A DNA stretch of 57,019 bases from Pelargonium nanum (lineage: Eukaryota > Streptophyta > Magnoliopsida > Geraniales > Geraniaceae): NCBI GenBank assembly GCA_036897485.1, contig JAYMTF010000085.1:1-57019 (forward strand), written 5' to 3'. Both the position numbers and the translations under genes were made by a program. Positions 38,453 through 52,600 of the stretch are shown here, in pieces. The notes under the pieces are model-generated. The model was not told the DNA's origin. It searched no databases and saw only the letters and a list, made by a program, of their open reading frames with translations. Each line of letters starts with the position of its first letter. Within the stretch, counting starts at the first letter, position 1.

Positions 38453-41400
38453 AGTAAATCAAATACAAAAAACATATGAAGTGTTACTAAATAGATGCTC
38501 ATTTTAAATAGACATTACTTAGAGTGAGACAAGCCTGCTCTCCAAAAGTTAGAAGTTTTTATATTATTATGCTTTTTAAGTGCCTGGGGAAAATATACCT
38601 ACTAAGCTAAAATTAGGTCCTCCCCATAAGTTAAAAAGGTCCCATAGTAAAAAAGAACAGAGGCCCTTGATTTGCCGATGTAAAATTGAAAGGTCGTAAA
38701 TTAGTCAACTGTCACCCAAGAGTCTTCCAGCGTTTTAGTTTCAGAGTCTATTTGTATGGGCAATTATATACTTAAATGAGTGAGTACTTATATAATCAGA
38801 AGCTTAAACTAAAACTAGAATCTAGGAAGATAGACTAAACTGAACCCCTCTGAGGTAGGTTTTTTATGTGAGTGGTTTTGATCGAATTGATATGGATGGA
38901 ATAAACGAGAGTTCCTTTTTAGCATGCTATATCACAGTAAGTAGACGTAGTTATCACCGAATTCTTGTAATAGATTAAAAAAAATATAAAGAATATCCTT
39001 TGTTCTGATGTAACAGTAGGAGTTCTTTTAGCTTTTTACAGAAATAGGAAATTCTAGAGGAAGGAATCCTATATAATATTCTTTAGGATTTACTTTCATT
39101 TGTACAGTAAAATTCAATTTTTAGTCAAGGCCCTGGTAAATAAAGCTCTATGAAAACTCCAATAACAATGGATATAAGGACAATCCACTTCTCGAGATAT
39201 GATATTGGTTATCAGTCACTGGTGTAGCTAACTTCAAGGATTTAGAATGTGGGTTAACCCTGGTATTTGTGCTTTTTCTTACCTTTTTTGTAAGGGCTCC
39301 TACTACCTTTTTAACAGTTATAAAAGAGTACCCTTACTTTTGTTTTTTAACTAGGCTCGTTCTATCATTCTTAGTAGTAATTATACGTATACTCTTTATA
39401 GAATATCCGTCTCTATATGGCTATAGGGAAAGGACCTCTCTGACTTAGCTAATGAAACAAGGCAAAATAAATAGGTATTTCTGTCATATGGTTTACATCT
39501 TATTGGTTTTCAGAAGAAATTCTTGGATTATAAGATTGACTCACTTTTTATGATATATTTTTACTTTCTATTTTCGGATGATTAGGGTCAAGGCTAAAGT
39601 AAAGTCTTTATGTTATTATGCGAGTCCCTAAATAAAATCAATAAATCCGGTTCTCGAAGTTTAGGTTTAGTTTTTATAATTCTATGAAAGTGGCGGTTAG
39701 AGTTTCTAGTTATTACAGAGCGAGAGTGTTAGATTAAAAAATGCAAAAGTGCTTCCAGGTATTCCCCTTCTCAATCTTAAGCCTGCTCTGGCTAGCTTCC
39801 TATGTTGTCTAGAAGGTTCCCGCTTTGGGGGCAGAGACTAACTGTAGGGGTATAAGAATCATTACAAGGTTATCGATTTTTATACTAAACTTAAAGCCAG
39901 GATTTCTTCTTTTCTACTAGCCTTTGATCAGTCCCACTTCCAGTTTTTAGATAATCTAATATTTAATTAGTATAATCCTCGGAAATTGAGTACTTATAAG
40001 GTGGGTTGCCCCCATACTTTAGTAAATGTAGCAAGGTTGTCTAGCATAAATCTAAGCCTGTACTAACTGAGCGAATTCATAAAAAAGATGTAACATGTCT
40101 AGAGATAAATTTAGAATTTGCTAATCAAAGTTCTTGTGTCTAGCTTAATTTATGCCTCTTTTTCTATGCAGCAAGACTCATCCAATTCTAGGAGAAAATA
40201 ATACCTCAATTAAATGGTGAATCTGGGATCTTTCTTACTAAAATCTTAAGGGCTCCTCTTAGAGTTTGCTTTTAAATGGATCCGGGACCCTTTTTATCCC
40301 TCTTGTGTTCTCTCTTTTCTCGAAAATACACTTACTTATCGCAGTATCCTGAATAGACGAAACCGGCTAACTGAACGCAAAGCAAAATTCTCTTGAGTAC
40401 ACAAACTAGAAAAGAATTTCTCAGTATTAGAGAAAAACTCTGCTCTCAATAAGTAAAGCGTCCCGTAATTTTTAGTTTTAAGAAGGAAATCCAGTATGAA
40501 TAAGAGTAGTAGCAAGTCAACAGGTTTAAGTTATATATTTTTGTTTAATCAGATAGGAAAAGGTTTTTACAAGAGTCGGTTTCTTCGCTATCTTTCTATT
40601 ACAAGTTTATAGTAGATAGAGAAGGCCTTTTAGTGGGGATATATTGCAAGAAGAAGGTTTCCAGTCTTTCTTATAAAGTAATAGTCTATATACTTACTTT
40701 TTTTGAAACTGGTGTATTAAAGTCTTTTTTAACTGATCCAGGAAACTGTAAATAAAGTTTTTACAAAGTGTTATAAACTAAGTAAGCAGGGACTCCTAAA
40801 AGATTTAAGGAGAAGCTGGGTTTTTAGAAGAGTTAACAGGTAAAAGGTTCCAATAAGGAGAAAAGACTTCTTTAGCAGGTTATTAAAGACGGGAGATTCT
40901 AAAACATGGTAAATAAGGACTTCAAAGGCTTTGCATGTAAAAAAGCGGCTCAAAAAGGTAGGCAAACTGGTACGATATTTTACTTTAGTAGATTTGATAT
41001 ATAGGAAGTGTCCGATGTTAAAAAAAAAAGTTAAAGAGTTTTTCAAGGGGTACTTAGTAGTATTTTTACTTTCCTAGTTAGTTTAATTTATATAGGAAAA
41101 AATACTAGAAATATTTATTAAGTCTTAGATTGCTCAACTAAAGGTTTTGGGAATAGCTTTTGGAAGAGTCAATACTAAGTATCTAGATATATTTTAGAGT
41201 CTAGAAAAAATCCGACCTTGGGAGTAATATATACCCGCTTAGGCAAAGGCACAAAAACAAGGAGATTCTACAACTCATTTTAAGGATTCTTTTCCAGTTT
41301 TTACCTATTTACTAACTAAAATCAATACCCATTTATAGATATTATACTCGTTTACAGAATAACTCCTCAATTCAGTAATTTTAAGTATTTCAAGGATAGT

Positions 41401-44311
41401 TAGTTAGCCTTTTTCCAGTACTATTAGAACCTTTGATCCAAACATTAACAGAGAGAAACACTGGTTTGTATTAGTATAGATACCCCTACAGTTTTACTAC
41501 AAGCGCTTTCCTCTATAAAAGCAAATGAAAGGTAGTAGCAGGATTCCTTTTCTCGTATGTCCGTAACTCTTAATTCTGGAGTAGTGTTATTATTTATTAC
41601 GGATATCCACTCTACTCCAGGCGCTTGGATTTACTTTTCCTTTTAAGCGTCTCAATAGCATTACTAAGGATTTTTGATCTGTAATCAACAGGGGTCTCTC
41701 ATATATTAGGTAAGTATGCTCTACTTCTGGTAGTTGAGCTTTTTATCAATTTCATACTTTACTTTGAATTCGAATAGAAGACAGCACGCATAAGAAAAGT
41801 TCATTAACATGCTAGCTATGTTCTAATCGGGGAGTTCTCAGCTTAATGTAATGGCAAAGTTCTTAATGCATACCCTCACCAAGCATTCCGAAGAGGTGGA
41901 AAAATCTACCAGTCAAGAGTTCCCCGCATTCAAAAGGTATCTATAGTTAATGGAATACATAAAAACGTCCCTTATATATCCCTATATACTATGCTATGAT
42001 TGAGCAAAGCTTCTAGGGTCAAGTAATAAGAATCAAATAGCTGCTATTTAGTCGAAAAACAGCAAGTCCAAGATCTCTCACAAAAACAAACCCTTCAAAA
42101 TAACAAGGAAAGTAAGAAGTAAGAGTACCCTAATATTATTTTCAAGGGATTTTCGGCCCTCAAAGTTACTAAGTTAAGGTAGATTCCTAGATTAGCTTCT
42201 AAATTTACGAATAACTGTTATGAAAAGCCAGGGTTCGCCCAGTAACGTGGGGTACATACGAGGGCACAATTCTAAATACCTTTTATTATTCCCCTTAAGC
42301 AACCGCTTATAAAGTCCTATATATACAATAAACTAGCAGTACTTATAATAATAAAATGGAGGAACTTTAAATAAGGGCACTTGACTTGGGTTTGATACCT
42401 TTTGAGTTTAAAAAGTATTTGTATAAATCATACCGACTGGGTGAAGTTAGAATTAGAGGGATTACAGAGAAGCCGCAACTGACCGAGTATCCTATCAAAT
42501 TACTTCCTTTTCTGGAACTTAAAATCATGAAAATGCAGGTTATGGCTCCTGAAAAGGGATCAAATAAATACCTATAAGTACGCTTTTTTTAGAGATCTTC
42601 TTTATAATGTATGTTTCCCTCATTTACAACTAGGGTTTCTCTAAATATTTTAGATTAATAACTAACTACAAAGGCCTGCCCTAAATCTAAGATACCCGCG
42701 AATTTCTGTATCTACCACCGGTCCGTTTCTAAACTTATTTCTATAAACCAAAAAGGGTATTCCAGTTCTATCCTAACAATAACTAAGGGACTTTTGACCA
42801 CCAACTGGACTAAAAACCGAGCACGAAGAACTTGTGGTGGTGTCTATCATTCAATGGGATTCTCTCTTTTTTTTGAAGCCGCCTACTCCATAAAGTTTGG
42901 AAAACTCTCCGTATATACCGAACTAGGAATTTAAATTTTACTATATTTTATGTATAGAAATTCGTTTTTAATCTTCTAAAAGAAACTCCTTTACTGCTTG
43001 TTTTGATTAAATGGGGCAAAATAAGAGCAATACATGTATAACTAGGATGGTTGTGGATAAGCACAAATAGAAGAATATATTTGACCGAGTAAGGAATATT
43101 AAAGAGATCCTTTACCACTAGTATTTTGGCAACCAGATAGAAAAGTTTACATTAGGGAAGGCTCTCAAACTAGGAGATATTACTTGTAAAATGTGCTTGA
43201 AATTCTAACAGTATAAAAGCACTCTATTAATATAAGGTAGATTTGGAAAGTTTTATTATAGCACTAAAACTTAAACACCTTTCATGATAAATTCTTATTA
43301 ACCAAAAACCCTATGTATATTATTTATAGTAAACTCTCTCATAAGAGCTCCCCTGCGAACCCTCTAAATTGTTGAGATTCCTTTACATTACACCGAACTA
43401 TTGAGGAATAAAACTTTAGTATCCTAGCGATACGTTTAAAAAAAAGAGTCTCTAGTAAAAAGGTAGAAGTTTTGAACTCCGTTTCTGCACTAACTAGCTT
43501 CAGAAGTATGTTTTAGAAACAGAATAACTCTTTTTTTGATGCGATTAAGCTAGATAAATAATACAGGACTTTAAAGTTTAACAGTTCCAGTTTTGTCATA
43601 ATACTTAGTGGGCTTCCTTTGGTAAAAAAGTAAAGACAGGCACTCATTTGAATTTAATTCCTCCTGCTTTTTGACTAGTTAGAGATTAGAGACTCCGCCT
43701 ATTTATTCCCAGAGATTCTAAGGTTTCCTTGACCTTAAAGGCAATTTAAGTTAGGCACATGAAGCAAACCAAAACCCTAAGGTATCTACTTAAAACCCCT
43801 TGCATTATGCTAAAAACTTGAAATATCCAGCAAAGGCTAGTACTAAACTCTACTCTTATAAGGACCTTAATACCTCCTTTCATACTTAGGCTCCTTAGAC
43901 AATAACCTTGTCCTCGACTTAAACAAAAACCCTTAATTAAGGGATACCCCTACTTTAAAATTGAATAGTAACAACAATACTAATATTCAGCTAGCTGCGC
44001 GGCTATTCTTTACTGATACGAAAAGGGGCTATTAAAGTACGAAGATTAAAGAACAAGAGTTAAAAGCCTTATATTTATTCCTTTCTCTATTCCAAGAACA
44101 AGAAAGAACAAGAGCACCTAACTAAACTGGATTTGCTAACCTTATCTCCATTTATCAATGCCTATACCTATATATCAGAGATATACCCTTCCAAAATATC
44201 TTTTCCGAAAAAAGAGAAACCTACCTATAAACAGGGAAACACAGGAACAAGCAACCCTTACTTTCTTACTCTTGCTTTCCTTCATTTAAATTAGGAGAAT
44301 TCAGGAATAGG

Positions 44312-44392
44312 TAAGCGATTCGAACCCTTGCATGACGATATCAAAAGCAGGTGCTCTACCAACTGACAACTGAGCTATACACCATGAAAGAA
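44312..44392 (-). pseudogene. chimeric trnK/trnQ-like relic with duplicated D loop
   Basis: On the minus strand the 5' part GGTGTATAGCTCAGTTG matches tRNA-Lys, while the 3' part TCATGCAAGGGTTCGAATCG matches tRNA-Gln. Between them the D loop carries a 7-base tandem duplication (CAGTTGTCAGTTGG), which makes it about 15 bases long. The D stem GCTC/GAGC still pairs. The anticodon region CTTTTGATATC keeps TTTTG but no stem forms, and the acceptor halves do not match. It looks like a recombinant of two tRNA relics. Confidence 0.5.
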
Positions 44393-44429
44393 AGAAGACT
44401 TTCACTAATCTACTTCTTACTTTGGTGTT

Positions 44430-44485
44430 TACGTATCCCTATCTTCATACCTAGAGCTAGACCCGCTTTCTGTACCCCTAATTAA
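44430..44485 (-). repeat. outlying copy of the ACAGGTATTAAGAAG repeat family
   Basis: The plus-strand words TCTTCATACCTAGAGCTAGA and CCCGCTTTCTGTACCCCTA match TCTTAATACCTAGAGCTATA and TTGCTTTCTGTAACCCTA around 22850 and 22805. This links the small patch at 43.7-44.7 kb to the island 21 kb away. Confidence 0.5.
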
Positions 44486-46575
44486 ATGCATTACCGACTC
44501 CCTTATGCTAAGTGCCCCCTATTCTTTGTTTATACATCTATCATCTTGATTTAAAACCCACACTGCGAGTATCCTTTCCTTTAATCCTATATTTTACTTT
44601 TGTTTACAGGACTTTGAACCGAGACCCAGCTTTGTGTAGCGAGCCCCTTAATAGAAAGATATAAAGGCAACCTATACAAAACTAAATAGACTGAAGACTC
44701 AAATTGCCTTTTTCAAGGAAAATAACTAGGTCAATCCATAACAAAAAAAGGTAAAGATTAAACTTTCATAAAGCACAAGATAACCAAGGAACAAAGTCCT
44801 GGGCAGAGCTCTTAATAGACTTTCTCTTTTCCTAGGTTATAGGCTTTTCGGAATCAATTTCGAGAGAATCTTAAATGAGTATAACTTGATGCTATGATAA
44901 TCTTTATACTAGAACGGAATTACCCGAGTTTTAATAATATGGTTTCCAATACTTTTAGTTGGAGTGCAAGGATTTCGACTTATGTAAATGCATTAACTGG
45001 TCTAACGAGGGACCAAAACCTTCTTACTAGGGGTGTGAAGCTTATCTTTTATGGTGACTTTAAACTCAAGATTTATCTATTCCTTTTGAACTCTTTCCTT
45101 TCAAAAATAACTTATTATGGTAGCCCCGAAGATATGAATCGTGCACTTAAACAACTTTCGCCAAGGAAAAAGGAAGGAGAAGTATACTATAGAATGTGCT
45201 TCTAATCTTTATTACAGGGCTCTTTCAAATAAAAACACAGATACAAGAGTCTCTTGTTATCATAAAGACGAGAACTGGCTCTTTTCTTGTGGGAGTACAC
45301 AAGCTATTAAGATTAATCGTGGGTTTTTAGCAATGCATACCCATTTTAGTTTATGTAATAGATTTCCGAGTCTAGGGGGCTTCAAGCACTTAACAATTTA
45401 GAGTACTATACTGGTTGCATTTAAAGGAGTTCTAAGGACTAAGCTAAGATTTCAAATATCAAAGATTTTTCCAAATACAAAATATAGGAAAACGTCCTTA
45501 ATCTAGAAAATACAGTCTTAAGAATCCCCTTTTTACATTTTAGTCTAAGTGGTAGTGTGGTAGTTCTTGCTTAATTAGGTCAACTACTTTTGAAAGTAAA
45601 AAGAAAATCTCATGAGATTGGTATTATGTAGGTGTTTTTCAAATGTGATATTAAATCTGCTAACAAACTTGTAAACTTAATAGTCCAAATTCAACTACAA
45701 GGTACCATGACAAGGCTTTCTCTTCTATTTTATTGAATTGCCAATTTCCATTATTAAAATAAGGGTAATATCATACTCTGGAATATCAGGATACGATAGT
45801 CTATAAGATCTCTGTATACTTTGTGGAGTATTCTGTTGTATGTGTCACAAGTAGAATTCTTTTTAAAATATATTAGGTACTGGAATGTAGCATATGAATG
45901 CATTTTTTATTATTTGTCAACCTTTCCATCTGATAGTAAGTGGGTACCAAAAAATAGCAATTTAGGTCAAGCACTAAGCATACAAACAAATCTATACTAG
46001 CATGCGTATGATAAAATCCAGAATACTTTATAAGCTCTTAGTATATTTATATCATTATATCCGTTTCTGTTGAGTAAGTCTAAGAACCTCTAAAAAAAAT
46101 GAGTTTAATAAAGACCTTGCTATGAAATAGAGCTTATGTGTTAGTTCGACATTATTAGATTTCTGATGTCACAGGTTTACAGAGTGGGTATATCGCTTTG
46201 AGAATAGTTTAGTATTTTTACTGGACCTTTTTCCTTCAGGTATTGGATATTCCAGAAGAGCAAAAAGTACCTTGTACTTGAGTACACTCAGTCAGCTTCA
46301 TTAAATAGGAATAGATTTGTCGACTAAAAAGCAGGTACCCTTTCACACTAAAGAAAACCTCGGCAAGGTATAGAAAGGCTTGTTCAACTAGATACGTTGT
46401 CTGGTATAATACCACTAGAACTTCTGTCTAGGACTATATAGAAAAAGGAGCTCTTAACATAAAAAACTTAATAAAGTACCGAGATTTTTAAGTTATAGGA
46501 TAGATAGTAGGAATAAATTATAATCGAAATTCAGTTAATTTAAAGTAGTTAATCTAAGTTAAGCATGTATAAATA

Positions 46576-46603
46576 TGCATTTTATATACTTATATAAAAT
46601 ACA
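46576..46603. other. 13-bp AT-rich inverted repeat
   Basis: TGCATTTTATATA and TATATAAAATACA pair at 12 of 13 positions around only two bases (CT), giving a near-perfect cruciform-type sequence. No gene nearby. Confidence 0.5.
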
Positions 46604-49600
46604 CAAATTTGAGTTTATGGGTTCTTTGGTTGACATACTATACAGCTAAAAAAAGGGTTAACACAGACTCTAGAAATGTAGAGAAATCGGGTCGCATATT
46701 AGGTTCCTCAGGTTTAGGGATTTTCTTTAGCAAGACTTTCTTTTCTGTAGTAACTAAGTACTTATACTGCTCGCTCTAAAAAAGGAAATGTAGAATTAAA
46801 GCTGCTATACTATCAAAGTTTTGACCGAATAATACTGGAAAGGCTTTACTACTCTTGATATATCAGGACTCCTAATTCAAAAAATACTACATAATGAATG
46901 TAAAATCTTACAGACTTACAGAAAAAAAGTACTCTTTCATATTTCTTTTTATTTAATACCATTCTTCTTTTAAGTGAAGCTACACCTTTTCAAAAACCAT
47001 AGGGTCACAAGTCCGTAGGGATAACCCATAATTTAGTCCCAACTGAGTATGTCCTTAGATTAAACTAAAAATTACCAGATTAAAGACTTTGACCCATATG
47101 CAGTTTTTGCGCACAGCTATAATACGATATGATTTCGACACAAGGAGTTTGAATCTTTTGTTTTGCTCTAACGAGGTATAAAAAGTAGAAGAGTTAATCT
47201 TATTTTTCTTCTAAAATTTCAAAGGGATGAAGGTAAGCAGTAGTTATAGGAAAACTAAGGGTATCCAGAATTCTAGTAAATTTGGTACAAAAAGTATTAC
47301 TGGAATGTCTATAAGCAACTTACTGTGAAGAGCTTCTTTTATCTCCGATGAGGTAAACTTGTGAAAAACTTATATAATGGGTTATGAAAAACGATTTTAT
47401 TCTATTCTAACTTTAAGTCAAGTAGCTTCCTTTTTAAGAAAATTTATTGTAGGAAAAACTAGTCACTCTTTATAAGCTTCCTCCTTTAATTGACACGCTC
47501 TGTAGTTTTATACTTCCATGAACTGAGAAACTGTAGACCAACAAATATGTAAAAGTACGGATATGCCTATACATCTATTAAAGAAGAAATCTAAGGATAA
47601 AAACTTCGGATAGACCAAAAGTACAAGGTAAATACCTAAATAGGTGCTTAAAACTTAAAAGGAGATAAGGAATACTTGAAATATATAATTCTTAAATTAC
47701 ATAAAAGTATAGTTTTGGTTTTGTAAAAAGACCTAGGATAGTTTTTAGAATTTTTAAAGAAAGAGCCTTTAACTAATAGCTAGAAAATTATATATGTGTA
47801 AAGGGTAAAAATTAATAGTATGGATACTCTCAACCTGAAATAATAGAAAGCTTTTTTAATGAAATGAAGAAACAAGAATCCGTTTTTTATGGGTTTGGGT
47901 GTATATATACTCGTGTTTGAATCGCATTAGTATTAGTATAGGTAGAATTATAGATAGGAGGATATAAATAAAAGAGAATTATTGACATTGACTAGCTCAT
48001 TTAATTAAATAATTCTCATTTGCATGTATCATTTCCTATTTGTTGAATTTAAGGAGTCCGTCCCTACCTTTCATGAAAGATCTGGTTAATACCTTATGTG
48101 TTTTAATCTAAAGAGTTAGATTAAGGGGAATTAGTAAACTAGAACCCCTATTGTACAATTAAGTTTATGTTTTATCTAATTCCTGTTCTTGACCATCCTC
48201 TATTTTTTTGGAGTATCTCTTGTATTCTAGTTATTAGGATATAGGAATTTCCTATAGTTACTAACTAAAAGAGGAATGCCCGGGGTATTTCACACTTCAG
48301 TGACAAAAACACAATTATGAAAAGCAAACATATCTAGAAACTAGAAATTTAGTTAACTTTTTTTAACTTAAAGGTTAGTCAAATAAACGGGAGTCCAATG
48401 AGTTTATATGTATATTATTAATAAAGAGTTCCCTTAGTTCTAGATAGCAGAAGTTTTTAATTACATTTTAAAGGCGGAAGCCCTTATTCACTAGAAACTT
48501 TTACTATACTGCACCCATACCTAGTAAAACCCTTGTTTAACGGATCTCAATATTTGATATAACTAGAAACTGCTTTAATTACGAAGGGTACCCCTTCTAT
48601 ATCCTTTACAAGAGTATTCAGTGACCTAAATTAAATTTAAAAATTTCTAAGAATACCTTCTTCAAATTTCTCTTCAAAGTATATTAGCAAAATTATGGCT
48701 TCTATCAAGTCGTAAACAGCCCTTTCCTATACTATCTAAGTTGTTTCAGGATTCTTGTATAAAAAATTTATTTTATATCTCCTATTCCTTTTTTATATTA
48801 CCCTAGAAATGCTTTTAGTTCTGCACTTATTAATGGTGACAATTACAATTACCGGCTGAAACCACACTAGATTAACTCTTTTGCCCCATAGACTTAGGAA
48901 AATACTCTTACGAAGGAAGTTAAATAAGAGACTCCGAGTAAAAAAATATACTGCATTTGCAGTTTTGTATTAAATTTTATATATGTTTGCACTAAAAACT
49001 CTTTGCTGTAACAAAGAAAGCTTGAATTAGATTAGTTTCTAACTTTTTAGGAATACTTGGTTACAAGAGGTTTTGCCAAAGAAAAGTGAGCCCTATTAGG
49101 GGATGCCTCACGATTTCTATTGATATGTAGCGCATAAATAAGGATTGCTAAAAACAGCTAGAGTTTATAATAAATTTACCCTATTTTTATGAAAACAAAG
49201 CCTTGACCACTCTAGACTAGAAACTAATATATCCCACAAAAGACTAAGTGCATTCGGATACAATATTTAGGTTATTCCTAGAAGGACCCTATTAAAAGTA
49301 CATGTAATAAAGTAAAGGGTATTTTTTTAAGAAAGGCCCTTCTTATTTTCAAACAACACAAGAATTCTAGGGAGTTTGGACTAACTAAAACCGGTTGTCC
49401 ACTTACAGACTATGAAGCTATATCAACTCTTGGCAGGCAAAATTCCTTGATAAAAAAAGGAAGTAGGGGTCCTGTTATCAAGAGCTTGTAATTTAGAACT
49501 TTTGTAATTACTGAAAGCTTTTTATATTTATTGCTAACCTAAGATTTTCCTCTCTATTACTGGTTCTAAAGGTATACGGGATAATGCGGTATTCAGATAT

Positions 49601-52600
49601 TATTTAATAGTTTTTATAAGGAAATGGAACTAGAACAACAGATTGGGGGCAAAAAAAGAGGCTCTATTCTAGGATGATAAATGAATAATTTCCTTGACTT
49701 GAGGTGGTTTTATGATATTCTTTAATAGTAAGGGCGCGTTTAATTACACAATCCTTGAGGGCTTATAACAGAAAATATAATTCTAGTAAAGTGTGGCTTT
49801 TACTTTTCAGACGCCTTATACTTTTGAGAGGTTAAAAGTAGATGTGTGCTTACCATCTAATCTAGGCGACGGGTACTTTAGAAATATGTAAGATTCTCTT
49901 CCCTAAGATAGCCGATGTTTTAATGTCACTAAAGTTCTTGCTATTATCACAAATTTTACTGGATTCAATTCAAAGACTATTCGGTACAATGTAAGTGTAG
50001 ACACCTAATTCTCTCTTTTCTTTTCCCCCATTTACCATGTGCTAATCCGGAGGCGCCCTAATAAAGGGGTTTATTTGCTTCGAGTGAGTTTATGGGTTTC
50101 TAGTCATTCTTTTAATTTAATTAATACTAAATGGGATAGTCTGCTTTAGCAAACAGTGGAACAAGCTACGATAAGTCCTTGATTCTATAATCCTACATAT
50201 TTAGCCCAATACTTTAGAAACTGATATGGGACTTTATTCTATTTAACTAATCTGCATATAATTATAGATTTATTCCTGAAGCTGGAGTTCTATATATATT
50301 ATAAGTAGGACTTACTTAAATATTCCTTTTTTGGTCGGAAACAGATTAAGAGAGAAGAAACTCTGACCTATTCTCAGCTTGCATGTCACGTATTTTTAAA
50401 CAATTAAATCTAGTGGTAAAGAGTACAAAAGTGAGATATATTCCAGTTAAACCCCTTAGGAGTTTCTACCCAGTTGTAAAATAATTGAGGACTAATCTGA
50501 AGTTCTGTGAGACTTTTAATAGGTCGAGGTATGGGGCTTATCTTGATCTTAGTAGCTTTTTCTATTTTAGGAATACTGGAGACAGCTTCTTACATTTGGA
50601 ATTTCCTAGTTTTTATATCTTTTTTGTCGAAATACTGAATAAAAAGTGAATAATTAATATAATGCTCCACTGTAGATATTTGAAGTTTGCTTAGGTCTTA
50701 GGGATTTTTTGTCAGACCCATTAGCACACCTAATACCTAAATAGGGGGTTAACAAGGCCCATGTCTCTTGAAACCTTGTAATAAAGGATTATAATTTAAT
50801 TCAAAACTTTCATCTTAAAAAGGAACAATAAACTTCTACTGCAGGAGTGTCTCGGTTTTAGAAATTATGGATACAGAAAACTATAAATTATTATACCTTA
50901 ACCCAGTTCGGGTCTCGGCTTAGTATTACAAGAAAACGTTAACCTAATAAATTAAAATTCCAAAAAAGTAGCTAACCACAGGATAAAATATACCTATTAC
51001 ACGAAAGGCAAAGGTACAAATTCTTTATAAATCTATGAATTTACTTAAAATTAAAAAGGGAAACCTAAAATCTTTTGTTAGAGCTATCTCGGGAGCAATT
51101 CTCAATTATACTAATTTTTTTTAAGAATAAATTTTTCTTATTTCGGCCGGAACTTAACGGGGTCTAAGCTAAATCTTGTTACTCAATTTAGTATATATTA
51201 TATATAATGCAAGGCAGGTAAATATGAGAGGTTAGAAAGTACTTTTCTTTAAATTACAATTATTAATTCTCCTAAAAATGAGGCTTCCTTGGCACCAACA
51301 TTAACATTTTCTTGTAGTTTTATCCTGGGTAACTATATTTGTGTAACCGGATAAGTATTTAACTGACATTTCTTACTGCTATAACATTTTTATAAACTGT
51401 CTTTTTTCTATGACTACTAAGTTAACACAAAGGGGTACTTTTTACTAAGCTAGGAGACAATATGCAATATAGAAAGCTTCAATACTAAATATATAAAAGC
51501 TGATAACTACTTTCAAGTGAGGAAAGGACTTAATTTCTCTATGGGACAGCAGCTCAGGAAATCTTTTAGGAAGTTCAATAGGTTTATTACACTGCTAGTA
51601 AACGCACTACTAATTATTTCATTCTATACAAAGTTACAAAGTTTTTCAGTTCTTATCATAGTTAAATTGCCTATCAAAGGCGGTAAAAAATATGAGGGTA
51701 TTCCTTTTAGATTAAGTTACAGCTTGATCCCAGTATCACACAAGATATACATTTGTATTATAAATTATCGAGTACCAAAGTAAATTTTCCAAGACTAATA
51801 CCTTGATGTGTACTATTTTTACGGACTTTTTTCCTTTTGCGATATGCCTCAATTACTGCTTATAATTAGAGTAGAGACAGACAACCAACAGAAAAATAGA
51901 CTTCGAATTCCTTGAATAACAAATATTAGTTTAATTATAAAAATAGGAACTAAATACAGGGACTTTCACTATATCAATATATAATAGACTACCTAAAAAC
52001 ACCTCCTGTGGAATGTACCTCATTACTTAAATATTGCATAACTACATATAAAAATAAAGAATATATAAGGGATACCTATATATAACCCAGTTTTACATAA
52101 AACCTTGCACAGAACTCATAAATTTTAGAAGTTTAACATACGTATACAAGCCGTGACTAAGACCTACCTCTGGCCGACATATTTGCTTGTATTTCCTTAA
52201 ATTAAAAGGAGAAACTCTAAACTATATATATCTTATTTTTCTCAATGACAGTTTTTTAATTAAAGCAAACAGGGTTAACCACAAGCTTCCTTTGAAAATC
52301 TCTTATGAATGGAAGCTCGGTATTAAACCTTTATATATATATTTCGGATCTGGACGAGTAAGCAATTGAATCCAGTTTTTATAGATAATGTCCCATTTGA
52401 TCCCTTTACTGATAACAAGGACTCTAATACTGAAATAAAACACAACTTATTTACCGGGGTTTTTAAGCAGTTACCTATAAAATATTATAAGGCACAGAAA
52501 GGTATTACAAAATTCTAATCCATTTACTAGAATGAACTAAGGGCTCCAAAAGTCTAATAGCGGCCCTGGAGTTGCAAGATAGGATATACTCATCTAAATA

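Larger units (their letters stand above)
27900..43700. other. AT-rich non-coding desert with tRNA relics
   Basis: Apart from the relics at 28323, 28501, 29571, 30201, 31283 and 37738 and two small palindromes, I see no gene. ORFs of 60-91 codons (such as 34630-34896 and 40771-41046) show no family motif and mostly no favourable start. Confidence 0.55.

Noticed and set aside
47905-47930. GTGTTTGAATCGCATT, another possible T arm
   Set aside because: Only the single word matches and nothing tRNA-like is upstream.
51517-51783. 88-codon ORF with a hydrophobic stretch
   Set aside because: It starts with GTG, has no recognised motif and its length fits chance at this composition.
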